From the NCBI GenBank assembly GCA_002347985.1, contig DDYM01000027.1, positions 1 to 30,976 of the forward strand: DNA of 30,976 nt, written 5' to 3'. Shown here one piece after another: positions 7,510-15,026 of this stretch. The stretch's first letter is position 1; every line of letters starts with the position of its first letter. Source of the stretch: Bacteroidetes bacterium UBA2234 (GTDB lineage: Bacteria > Bacteroidota > Bacteroidia > NS11-12g > UBA955). The notes under the pieces were generated by a model. The model was not told the DNA's origin, made no database searches, and was given only the letters and a program-made list of their open reading frames with translations. A program made the translations under genes and the position numbers.

Positions 7510-8492
7510 GTGATTTTCGATCCCCAAATATGACATCGCTAAGGCTTCAATTACATCCTGGACTGGAAGTTCTTCATATGCCGGCGGGTGATGTTTGGAT
7601 TCAGCGGGATGATTTAATTCACCCAATTGTTTCAGGAAATAAATGGCGGAAGTTGGTGGGGCATTTGGCACAGCTGAAAGTTGACGGGAAAGGCATTTTG
7701 GTGACTTTCGGCGGCGCATATAGCAATCATCTTGTGGCCACGGCGGTTGCGGCTCAGGGATCAGGATTACGAAGTATTGGCATCTTGCGCGGTGAAGAGG
7801 CGATGCAAAATCATTATTTGGATATTGCTAGCGGTGCGGGGATGCAACTTGTTGGTGTCTCTAGGTCGTTGTACAGAGATAAGTCTGCGGCCTTGGAGCA
7901 AGTGTTACATCAATTGGATTTATCTCCTGAGAACGTTTTTGTGGTGTCTGAAGGAGGTAGTGGTCCTTTGGGTTTGATAGGGTTTGAAGAGTTGGTTTGT
8001 GATTGGATCAATTCTAAAGTAAAATTCCACCATGTTTTTCACGCCAGTGCCACGGGGACAACGGCAGTTGGATTGCGAAAAGCGTTGGATGCATCGGAAT
8101 TGAATATGAGTAATAATGCTGAGGAGGTGATACCCAATGGTGTTACTGTCCATTCGATTCTAGTGCTTAAGAACAAAGCGGAGCAATTGGAATTTGCACA
8201 GCGCCATGCTGCGAATTTGAATTTGATTGAAGGTTATGAATTTGGGGGATATGCTAGGTCAACCGAAGCATTAGATAACTTCGTGCAATCATTGAGTATC
8301 CTGAATAATATCCCTTTTGAATCGATATATACCGGCAAGGCCCTCTTTGCAATGAACGAGTGGTTGATTGCCCAAAAAGAAATGGATACGCTACAAGTAG
8401 ATGATGAGACAGGTGTGTTTCCCGTTGTATTTTTACATACGGGGGGTACGTTGAATTACTCAGGAGTTACGTTGCCTGTAATTGACAGTTGA
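7506..8492 (+). CDS. PLP-dependent enzyme, ACC deaminase/D-cysteine desulfhydrase family
   Basis: This 328-residue fold-type II PLP enzyme has the probable Schiff-base lysine K46 in SGNKWRKL. The TFGGAYSNH segment that follows is typical of this family. Glycine-rich phosphate-binding segments occur at EGGSGPLG and in the ATGTT region. The family includes D-cysteine desulfhydrase (D-Cys to pyruvate, sulfide and ammonia) and 1-aminocyclopropane-1-carboxylate deaminase; sequence alone does not separate them, and D-amino-acid lyase activity seems the more likely. The start overlaps the stop of the M1 peptidase (ATGA), so translation is probably coupled. The 3' end overlaps the convergent DUF1573 gene by 37 bases. 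Confidence 0.87.
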   Translation: MSDFRSPNMTSLRLQLHPGLEVLHMPAGDVWIQRDDLIHPIVSGNKWRKLVGHLAQLKVDGKGILVTFGGAYSNHLVATAVAAQGSGLRSIGILRGEEAMQNHYLDIASGAGMQLVGVSRSLYRDKSAALEQVLHQLDLSPENVFVVSEGGSGPLGLIGFEELVCDWINSKVKFHHVFHASATGTTAVGLRKALDASELNMSNNAEEVIPNGVTVHSILVLKNKAEQLEFAQRHAANLNLIEGYEFGGYARSTEALDNFVQSLSILNNIPFESIYTGKALFAMNEWLIAQKEMDTLQVDDETGVFPVVFLHTGGTLNYSGVTLPVIDS

Positions 8493-9250
8493 TACGTTCG
8501 CCCATCGTTCAAATCAACCCGAATGAATTTTTTAAAATACCCAAAGGCTCCTTTGGTTGTAAATGCTGCCGTTACTTCGCCAAATTCTCCCGGGAGGATT
8601 TCCCCTTTGGTATATTCAGACACTGTGCAGCTGCAGCCGGGTTCTACAAGAATAATTTCGATGGGCTTGGGTCCTAAATTCTCAATTCTGAATTTTGTTT
8701 TGGCGGGTTCAGGCGCCTTCACGTAGCCAAAATCATGGTTCGTTTTTATCCACTGCACCTCGGAGAGTGGACCTTCACTGTTGTTTAAGCGGATATGAAC
8801 GGGTTTGTAAATAACGGGCTTGGTTCCGGGCTTTACAATCGGTCTCACTACTTTAATGTTGCCTTGTATGATCAGTTCAACAACTTTATCATCCGGTGTC
8901 TCGAGGTATGCCTTTTTATTAAATGTCCCCGGAGGGATGTTATTGGTGTTCAAGACTACCACAATCGAATCGATGGTATTTCTGGGAACGAGTTTAGGGA
9001 AAATGGCTTCAACGCAATGACAGTCGGTTTGCACTTGTGCGATATGATAATCGTCTAGCGAGTTATTTCGGATTTTAAATACAACTTCAACCATATCCCC
9101 TAGATTGGCATTCACTTCCACGATGGTTTTACCCAACACTTCCACGGGTTTGTAATTCTTTTCTTGACCGAACAATGTACTTGCAGAGAACATTGCAGAA
9201 ATGAGTAGGGTAACCAATAAAATACGATGATTATGTTTTATGGCTTTCAT
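8456..9250 (-). CDS. Two-domain DUF1573 exported protein
   Basis: This 264-residue protein has an N-terminal signal peptide (about residues 1-28, ending near LFG-Q). Two Ig-like DUF1573 domains follow. The first is marked by DCHCVE, the second by NHDFG and GCSCTVSEYTKG and a terminal LSITGNV strand. The C-x-C motif is a family hallmark; its function is not established. The gene lies 64 bases beyond the stop of the preceding DUF1573 gene, past a strong terminator, and no convincing promoter is visible in between. Its last 37 bases overlap, in antisense, the end of the PLP enzyme gene. Confidence 0.85.
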   Translation of the reverse strand: MKAIKHNHRILLVTLLISAMFSASTLFGQEKNYKPVEVLGKTIVEVNANLGDMVEVVFKIRNNSLDDYHIAQVQTDCHCVEAIFPKLVPRNTIDSIVVVLNTNNIPPGTFNKKAYLETPDDKVVELIIQGNIKVVRPIVKPGTKPVIYKPVHIRLNNSEGPLSEVQWIKTNHDFGYVKAPEPAKTKFRIENLGPKPIEIILVEPGCSCTVSEYTKGEILPGEFGEVTAAFTTKGAFGYFKKFIRVDLNDGRTYQLSITGNVTPE

Positions 9251-9314
9251 TGTAAAGGTTGCGTTGTGTTGAAGTGGTCGATTTGTAATTTCTCCAAAAA
9301 ATGGGTTTCAATTG

Positions 9315-9342
9315 AAAAAAAAGACTGGCCGAGGCCAGTCTT
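9315..9342 (-). terminator. Intrinsic terminator closing the infB-DUF1573 transcript
   Basis: On the minus strand AAGACTGGCC and GGCCAGTCTT pair fully around TC and are followed by eight T. It begins five bases after the stop of the second DUF1573 gene. In practice the innermost pairs must open to give a workable loop. Confidence 0.9.
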
Positions 9343-9347
9343 AAAGA

Positions 9348-9794
9348 TTATCTGATAATAATTGGAGAGCGTGGTTTTTCTGGTTCTTTAACAACATTAC
9401 CAGAGATGGTAAGGGTAAGATCACCCCCGTTGCTTTTTACAAAGATGCTCTTTGTAAAGGTTCCGGGACGACCTTGACTGTTGTATTCAGCGGTAACAAT
9501 AGCTGATTTACCAGGTTCAATGGCTTCGCGGGGCCATTTGGGTGTTGTGCAACCGCAACTGGCAGAAACATTGGACAATATCAATGGTTCGGTACCGGTA
9601 TTTACGAATTTAAAATCGTAGCGTGCAATTTGTCCTTCGATGATATTTCCAAAACTATGCGATGTAGTCTCAAATTTGATACTAGCATTGCTGCTTTTGG
9701 TTTTTACATCGTTCGGACTCGTGATAACTTGAGCGTTTACACTGCTTACGAGCAATGTGCAAAGACTCAATATCCAACCCAATGACAATTTCAT
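9348..9794 (-). CDS. DUF1573 single-domain exported protein
   Basis: This 148-residue protein has a signal peptide (about residues 1-21, cleavage after VNA). One DUF1573 domain opens with the SHSFG motif and carries the hallmark SASCGCTTPKWP. It ends in an LTISGNV strand and a short proline-rich tail. The fold is Ig/ASH-like in this family, and the molecular role is unknown. The ATG shares one base with the stop of the upstream DUF1573 gene (TAATG), which implies translational coupling. A strong terminator follows immediately. Confidence 0.88.
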   Translation of the reverse strand: MKLSLGWILSLCTLLVSSVNAQVITSPNDVKTKSSNASIKFETTSHSFGNIIEGQIARYDFKFVNTGTEPLILSNVSASCGCTTPKWPREAIEPGKSAIVTAEYNSQGRPGTFTKSIFVKSNGGDLTLTISGNVVKEPEKPRSPIIIR

Positions 9795-10207
9795 TATTTC
9801 AACTCGTTACTTTTTCCAGCAGGAGCAGTATCTGTAGTAACAGTACCACTGATGATCAAATCTGTAGTTGTTCCGTTATCGAACGTTACTTTTACTGATT
9901 TTTGGAAGAAACCTGGGCGACCGTCTGTGCCGTAACTCGCAGTCACTTCACCGGTTTTACCGGGCATGATTGGAGTTTTGGTGTAATCAGAAGCAGTACA
10001 ACCGCAAGATGGGTTGGCTGAAGTAATTACGATAGGAGCTTTGGTTGTGTTTGTGAACTTGAAAGTAACATCGGCTTTTGGACCCATTTTAATAGTTCCA
10101 AAATCGTGTGATTTCTTTTCCCATTTGATACCACCATCTTCAGTTTGTGCAAAGCTGGTAGTCACGAATGCCAATACGGCGGCCAAAAGAGTAAGTGTTT
10201 TTTTCAT
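9794..10207 (-). CDS. DUF1573 single-domain exported protein
   Basis: This 137-residue protein has a clear signal peptide (residues 1-20, cleavage near SFA-Q). One DUF1573 domain contains SHDFG, NPSCGCTASDYTK, then PGKTGEV and a final LIISGTV strand. It is a paralogue of the next gene. It starts 46 bases after the infB stop, and the gap shows no convincing promoter or terminator, so it is probably read from the rimP-nusA-infB transcript or from an unseen weak promoter. Confidence 0.88.
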   Translation of the reverse strand: MKKTLTLLAAVLAFVTTSFAQTEDGGIKWEKKSHDFGTIKMGPKADVTFKFTNTTKAPIVITSANPSCGCTASDYTKTPIMPGKTGEVTASYGTDGRPGFFQKSVKVTFDNGTTTDLIISGTVTTDTAPAGKSNELK

Positions 10208-10253
10208 GATTGTTTATTTTTTGTTCATAAAGCAATGTCCGTGCCAAAAATCA

Positions 10254-12995
10254 TTAAAGTTTACGTTTTACCTCTTCAGTTTTGAAGATTTCTAGGTAAT
10301 CGCCCACTTCAATATCATTGTAACGTTCTACTTGCAAACCACACTCGTAACCTTTGGTTACTTCTTTCACATCGTCTTTGAATCGTTTCAATGAAGAAAG
10401 TTCACCAGTATGGATCACAACACCATCTCTGATTACGCGCAATTTCGCTTTGCGTTCGATCACACCTGAAGTTACATAGCAACCCGCAATCGTACCCACT
10501 TTGGAAATTTTGAATACCTCACGGATTTCAACATTACCAATGATTTTCTCAACCACTTCAGGACTTAACATACCTTCCATCGCTTGTTTGATTTCGTCGA
10601 TGGCTTGATAAATCACTGAATAGGTGCGAATATCGATTTCTTCGTTTTCTGCAATTTGCTTTGCTTTTGCCGAAGGACGTACTTGGAAACCAACAATAAT
10701 GGCATCAGAAGCAGAGGCGAGCAATACGTCGCTTTCTGTAATCTGACCCACACCGCTGTGAATTACGGTAACCGCAATTTCTTCCGTGGTCAACTTCATC
10801 AATGAATCCGCCAATGCCTCTACTGAACCATCCACATCACCTTTCACGATCAACTTCAATTCTTTGAAGTTTCCAACCGCCAAACGTCTGCCGATTTCAT
10901 CCAAAGTGATATGACGTTTGGTACGAATTCCTTGCTCACGTACCAATTGTAAACGTTTGTTAGCCAATGTTTTCGCTTCGCTTTCGTCCGCGAATACCAC
11001 ATAGGCATCACCTGCTGTTGGGGCATCGGAGAAACCTAACATCTTCACCGGTGTACTTGGTGGTGCATTGTCGATTTTTCCGCCTCTTTCGTTATATAAT
11101 GCACGAACTTTTGCGTAGTAAGGACCAACAACTACGTGGTCTCCCACGCGAAGGGTTCCAGTTTGTACGAGCATGCTACAAACGATACCTCTTCCTTTTT
11201 CTTGGGTGGCTTCGATTACGGTTCCTTTTGCTCTCCTGTTCGGGTTGGCTTTAAGGTCCATCATCTCTGCTTCCAAAAGAACTTTTTCAAGGAGTTTGTC
11301 TACGTTAAGACCTTTTTTCGCTGAGATTTCTTGACATTGGTATTTACCGCCCCAATCTTCTACGAGGATATTCATCGCAGACAATTGTTCGCGGATTTTA
11401 TCGGCGTTTGCGCCATCCTTATCAATTTTGTTAAATGCAAACACCATTGGGATGTTCGCTGCCTGAGCGTGGGCAATGGCTTCACGTGTTTGTGGCATCA
11501 CAGAATCGTCTGCTGCAATTACGATGATGGCCATATCGGTTACCTTGGCACCCCTTGCACGCATCGCGGTAAATGCTTCGTGACCTGGAGTATCAAGGAA
11601 GGTGATTTTCTTTCCATCGGGCAATGACACTTCATAGGCTCCGATGTGCTGGGTAATTCCCCCTGCTTCACCTGCGATTACGTTTGCTTTACGGATATAA
11701 TCCAACAACGATGTTTTACCGTGGTCAACGTGACCCATTACGGTAACAATTGGAGCGCGGGGCAACAAATCTTCCTCGTTGTCCATTTCGTTATCGGCAG
11801 CCTCAATTTGAGATTCTGCGTCAACAAATTCAACTTCAAATCCAAAATTGTCTGATACCAGTTGAATGGTTTCCGCATCCAATCGTTGGTTGATAGACAC
11901 TACGATTCCTAACATAAAACAAGTAGAAATTACTTGGGTTACGTTGATATTCATCATGGTTGCCAACTCATTGGCTGTAAGGAATTCCGTTACTTTCAGG
12001 ATTTTGCTTTCCTTCTCTTTACGCAAGTTGGTTTCACGTCGATCATTGGCACGTACTTCTTTGTTACGGGCCTTGATCTTCTGTTTCATGCCACGTGTTT
12101 TGCCGGCATTTCCCATTTGCCCCATGGTATTCCGTACTTTTTGTTGAACGGCTTCCTTGGTGATTTCAGCTTTTGGCGCTGGGCGATTTGGGTCTGCGGT
12201 GTTTGTACGAGCGGCAATTTGAACGCGTTCTTGCACGGCAACTTTTTCTGTACCGGCTTGCTTGCGTTTGCGTTTGCGTTTTTCCCGAAGTTCGTCGCGG
12301 GCTTCTCCAGCCAACGATTTTACCCCTGTTGGTGCAACGGTGGGAAGGTTTATTTTTCCTAATACTTTTGGACCCGATAGGGTTTCAAATTTGGTATCGA
12401 TTTTTTCTACTTCATCCTCTTCCGCTGTTTCTGCTACCGGAGCAGCAGCGGGAACCTCAGCAACTGGAGTTGGCGCAATTACCTCAACTACGGGTGCTAC
12501 AGGTGTTTCAACAACTGGCGCAACCTCTTTGGGTTTTTCCTCGATTACTGGTTCAGCAACTACCTCTTTGATGGGGGCTTCCACTTTCACTGGTGGCGCT
12601 TCAACGGTCTTTTTCTTCCCGATGTCGATTTTCCCCAAAATTTTGGGACCGGCCAGTTCATCTACCTTTACCGCCACTTTTTCTTGTGGTACGGGTTCTG
12701 GTGTTGGAGCTTTGGTTTCTAATTTCGCCAATACCTCAACCACAGTGGTGGGCTTCGCAGCAACGGGTGCTGCGGTCGCGGGTTTTGGATCGCGATTGCT
12801 TTTCAACAACTTGGCTTCATCCTTTGCAGCTTTGTCTGCAGAGAATTCCCGAAGCAATGCTTGATACATGTCCTCGGTGATTTTGGTTGTTGGCTTGGGC
12901 ATGACATCGAAGCCTTGCTGATTTAACAAATCGGCAAGTGCTTGAAAACTTCGATTCAATTCTGTGGCTACTTTCGCTAAACGGTATTCCGCCAT
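10254..12995 (-). CDS. infB: Translation initiation factor IF-2
   Basis: This 913-residue GTPase brings fMet-tRNA to the 30S subunit and promotes subunit joining. G1 is GHVDHGKT at 421-428; [21 protein letters not shown] and a SAK element follow, then the IF-2 domains II-IV. The N-terminal half is a short helical IF2_N-like domain ([14 protein letters not shown]) and a long Ala/Pro/Val/Glu linker. The linker contains two copies of an LxGPKxLGKI motif and a basic KRKRKRK segment. I chose ATG 12995 because [10 protein letters not shown] fits the family start. An in-frame ATG at 13025 would add ten residues ([10 protein letters not shown]) and cannot be excluded. The gene lies in the classical nusA-infB order. 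Confidence 0.97.
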   Translation of the reverse strand: MAEYRLAKVATELNRSFQALADLLNQQGFDVMPKPTTKITEDMYQALLREFSADKAAKDEAKLLKSNRDPKPATAAPVAAKPTTVVEVLAKLETKAPTPEPVPQEKVAVKVDELAGPKILGKIDIGKKKTVEAPPVKVEAPIKEVVAEPVIEEKPKEVAPVVETPVAPVVEVIAPTPVAEVPAAAPVAETAEEDEVEKIDTKFETLSGPKVLGKINLPTVAPTGVKSLAGEARDELREKRKRKRKQAGTEKVAVQERVQIAARTNTADPNRPAPKAEITKEAVQQKVRNTMGQMGNAGKTRGMKQKIKARNKEVRANDRRETNLRKEKESKILKVTEFLTANELATMMNINVTQVISTCFMLGIVVSINQRLDAETIQLVSDNFGFEVEFVDAESQIEAADNEMDNEEDLLPRAPIVTVMGHVDHGKTSLLDYIRKANVIAGEAGGITQHIGAYEVSLPDGKKITFLDTPGHEAFTAMRARGAKVTDMAIIVIAADDSVMPQTREAIAHAQAANIPMVFAFNKIDKDGANADKIREQLSAMNILVEDWGGKYQCQEISAKKGLNVDKLLEKVLLEAEMMDLKANPNRRAKGTVIEATQEKGRGIVCSMLVQTGTLRVGDHVVVGPYYAKVRALYNERGGKIDNAPPSTPVKMLGFSDAPTAGDAYVVFADESEAKTLANKRLQLVREQGIRTKRHITLDEIGRRLAVGNFKELKLIVKGDVDGSVEALADSLMKLTTEEIAVTVIHSGVGQITESDVLLASASDAIIVGFQVRPSAKAKQIAENEEIDIRTYSVIYQAIDEIKQAMEGMLSPEVVEKIIGNVEIREVFKISKVGTIAGCYVTSGVIERKAKLRVIRDGVVIHTGELSSLKRFKDDVKEVTKGYECGLQVERYNDIEVGDYLEIFKTEEVKRKL

Positions 12996-13030
12996 ATTTT
13001 CTTTCAAAATTAGTTCTATTGACAATAATT

Positions 13031-13065
13031 CCCAAGGTTTGTGTGTTGAACAAATTGTTCTACAC
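13031..13065 (-). promoter_or_regulatory. Dyad and loop-complementary segment upstream of infB
   Basis: A 23-base dyad occupies 13043-13065: GTGT, mismatch, GAACAA, central base, TTGTTC, mismatch, ACAC. Next to it, minus-strand CCTTGGG (13037-13031) is the exact complement of CCCAAGG in the loop of the terminator-like hairpin at 13078-13110. Either could control infB expression. No protein or RNA family is recognised. Confidence 0.4.
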
Positions 13066-13077
13066 TATTTTTTATTC

Positions 13078-13110
13078 AAAGCCCCGTGTCCTTGGGGTCC
13101 ACGGGGCTTT
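13078..13110 (-). terminator. Terminator-like hairpin between nusA and infB
   Basis: AAAGCCCCGTG and CACGGGGCTTT form a perfect 11-base stem with an 11-base loop, 12 bases past the nusA stop. The minus-strand tail is TTT, then GAATAAAAAA, a poor U-run. Partial termination or an RNA-processing or attenuation element is more likely than a full stop, since infB follows with no clear promoter. On the plus strand the tail is also weak. Confidence 0.6.
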
Positions 13111-13122
13111 GTTGATGGATTA

Positions 13123-14385
13123 TTAATCTTCGAATTCTACGCGAAGTATCTTTTGTACTTCAATGATGGTTTCTTCTTCCAACTCTGTCCTGCGCATCAA
13201 ATCTTCCACTGTGGCATTGATGACAGACTTTGCGGAATCCAAACCAATTTTCTTGAATTCTTCGATAATCCATGTATCGATTTCGTCCAAAAATTCGTCC
13301 AAATCCACATCATCCTCATCGGAAATTGTAGCTGCCATTCTGTATACCTCAATTTGGTAGCCGCACAATTTGCCGGCCAATTTGATATTGTGTCCACCTT
13401 TTCCAATGGCCAAAGAAACCTGATCGGCTTCCAAGAATACATCGGCAGTCTTTTTATCTTCGTTCAACTCAATGCGAGAAATTGCAGCGGGTTGAAGCGC
13501 TCTTTGAATGTAAAGATTGGTATTGGTGGTGAAGTTGATCACGTCTATGTTTTCGTTGCGCAATTCACGAACGATGCCATGAATACGTGCTCCTTTTACA
13601 CCTACACAAGCGCCCACTGGATCGATGCGGTCATCGTAACTTTCAACAGCTACTTTTGCACGCTCACCTGGTTCACGAACAACTTTTTTGATGGTAATCA
13701 AACCGTCTAAGATTTCAGGAACTTCCAATTCGAACAAGCGCTCCAAGAATTCTGGAGAGGTTCTAGAAAGTACAATTTTTGGAGAGCCTTTGTCCATTTC
13801 CACTTCGTGGATTACGGCACGCAGCGTATCGCCTTTTTTGTACATATCGCGAGGGATCATGTGGTCTTTTGGGAGAGACAATTCGTTGCCTTCGTCGTCC
13901 AAAACCATGATTTCACGTTTCCATACGTTGTATACTTCGCCGGTGATAATTTCACCACGCTTGTCTTTGTACTTTTTGAAGAGCTCATCTTTTTCAAGTT
14001 CGATGATGCGACTCATGAGTGCTTGACGAGCATTTAGGATGCTACGGCGACCAAAATCGTCCAAGAAAACTTGTTGGATACAATCTTCACCCACTGCGTA
14101 GTCGGGTTCCAATTTTTGAGCTTCTTCCAATGCGATTTGAAGGTTTTCATCTTCTACTTCACCGGCTTCAACGATCAAACGCAAGTGATACATTTCGATG
14201 TCACCTGTTTCTGTGTTGATGATGATGTCGAAATTGGCATCGTTGCCATATTTCTTTTTCAGAATGTTGCGAAAAACGTCTTCCAATACGCGCATCATTG
14301 TGGCGCGGTCGATGTTTTTAAACTCCTTAAATTCGGAGAAACTCTCCACAAGGTTGATACCTAGATCTTTTGCCTTGACTTTCAT
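13123..14385 (-). CDS. nusA: Transcription termination/antitermination factor NusA
   Basis: This 420-residue protein binds RNA polymerase and nascent RNA to control pausing, termination and antitermination. The N-terminal polymerase-binding domain covers about 1-130 (ESFSEFKEFKNIDR near the start). An S1 domain follows at about 135-205 (GEIITGEVYNVW). Two KH domains come next, with GVKGARI and the IGKGGHNIKLAGKL loop. It lacks the two C-terminal acidic repeats of the E. coli protein (495 residues) and ends in an acidic helical segment, as is usual outside Proteobacteria. It starts one base after the rimP stop, so the two are translationally linked. Confidence 0.97.
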   Translation of the reverse strand: MKVKAKDLGINLVESFSEFKEFKNIDRATMMRVLEDVFRNILKKKYGNDANFDIIINTETGDIEMYHLRLIVEAGEVEDENLQIALEEAQKLEPDYAVGEDCIQQVFLDDFGRRSILNARQALMSRIIELEKDELFKKYKDKRGEIITGEVYNVWKREIMVLDDEGNELSLPKDHMIPRDMYKKGDTLRAVIHEVEMDKGSPKIVLSRTSPEFLERLFELEVPEILDGLITIKKVVREPGERAKVAVESYDDRIDPVGACVGVKGARIHGIVRELRNENIDVINFTTNTNLYIQRALQPAAISRIELNEDKKTADVFLEADQVSLAIGKGGHNIKLAGKLCGYQIEVYRMAATISDEDDVDLDEFLDEIDTWIIEEFKKIGLDSAKSVINATVEDLMRRTELEEETIIEVQKILRVEFED

Positions 14386-14386
14386 A

Positions 14387-14851
14387 TTATTTGAAACTGA
14401 TTATGATGGTTGCAGATTGAATGTTTTCGAAAGGAATTTCCATGGTTTGGGTCATGTGCTTCTTGCCTTTTTCTTTGATGCTTTGTTCGATGAGAAACAC
14501 ATTATTTTCGTTGATTTCAACCAATTTTCCGCTCACAACTCCTTCGGCAGTCACAAAATCGAACGAGCGTCCGATGTGTTTTCCAAATTGTTTGCGATCG
14601 GTGAGTGGTCTTTCGGCACCGGGTGAAGAAATTTCGAACGTGAACGCTTCATCGCCAAGATCGGTTTCATCAATTTTCTCCGAGATGTGTCGGGTAAAAT
14701 CGGTGATTGATTTCATCGACAATGCTTCTTCACTGTCCATGTAAAATTGGAATAGTTTGTCTGGACTGATAGTGTGTGCTACCAAGAACAATCCAAACAG
14801 GGGAGCTTCCTGTTCTACAAGGTCGGTTAATTTCTTTGCGAGGTTTGCCAT
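14387..14851 (-). CDS. rimP: Ribosome maturation factor RimP
   Basis: This 154-residue protein is required for 30S subunit maturation. The middle contains FEISSPGAERPLTD, the characteristic RimP motif. A C-terminal SH3-like domain ends with IPFENIQSATIIISF. ATG 14851 (MANLAKKL) was chosen. The open frame extends 22 residues upstream to 14917, but that extension would translate the leader hairpin and part of the promoter. nusA begins one base after its stop. The gene is preceded by a terminator-like leader hairpin ending seven bases before the ATG. Confidence 0.93.
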   Translation of the reverse strand: MANLAKKLTDLVEQEAPLFGLFLVAHTISPDKLFQFYMDSEEALSMKSITDFTRHISEKIDETDLGDEAFTFEISSPGAERPLTDRKQFGKHIGRSFDFVTAEGVVSGKLVEINENNVFLIEQSIKEKGKKHMTQTMEIPFENIQSATIIISFK

Positions 14852-14858
14852 AGTCAAC

Positions 14859-14890
14859 AAAAAAGGGGACTGCTTTTGGCTTGTCCCCTT
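14859..14890 (-). terminator. Intrinsic terminator in the rimP leader (candidate attenuator)
   Basis: On the minus strand AAGGGGAC and GTCCCCTT form a perfect eight-base stem with a 12-base loop, merging into six T (14864-14859). The rimP ATG follows after seven bases. The best promoter lies upstream at 14915-14946, so the hairpin would be inside the rimP-nusA leader. It could also catch read-through from the cyclophilin gene, whose stop is 137 bases upstream. Confidence 0.75.
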
Positions 14891-14914
14891 CCTAAAGTTT
14901 ATCGGAAAGTGATG

Positions 14915-14946
14915 CAAATATACTACAATTCAGAAAAATCTCAAAA
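14915..14946 (-). promoter_or_regulatory. Promoter of the rimP-nusA-infB operon
   Basis: On the minus strand TTTTG (14946-14942) is followed after 19 bases by TATATTTG (14922-14915), a perfect -7 box. This is the best full Bacteroidota-type promoter in the window. Transcription would start near 14911, giving a leader of about 60 bases that includes the hairpin at 14859-14890. Confidence 0.75.
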
Positions 14947-15026
14947 TCAAATTAATCTATCTTCCAATTGGCGGTTTTGGGCCAATGGATTGATTTTCTT
15001 GAATTGCGGAAATGGTAACTAGAAAA

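Noticed and set aside
12262..12864. 200-codon plus-strand open frame across infB
   Set aside because: It is antisense to the Ala/Pro-rich IF-2 linker and encodes low-complexity Ser/Thr/Gly/Ala. The IF-2 frame is certain, so this is a composition artefact, as are the other plus-strand frames at 11331-14626.
12996..13025. Ten-residue N-terminal extension of IF-2
   Set aside because: The extension [10 protein letters not shown] precedes a family-typical start. It is possible but less likely, so the shorter form was annotated and the alternative noted.
13048..13090. A separate promoter for infB
   Set aside because: A TTTG lies in the terminator arm about 18 bases before ACAATTTG, but the box misses both T and A of TAnnTTTG. 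Support is too weak.
14852..14917. 22-residue upstream extension of RimP
   Set aside because: It would encode the leader hairpin and overlap the -7 box. RimP similarity begins at MANLAKKL.
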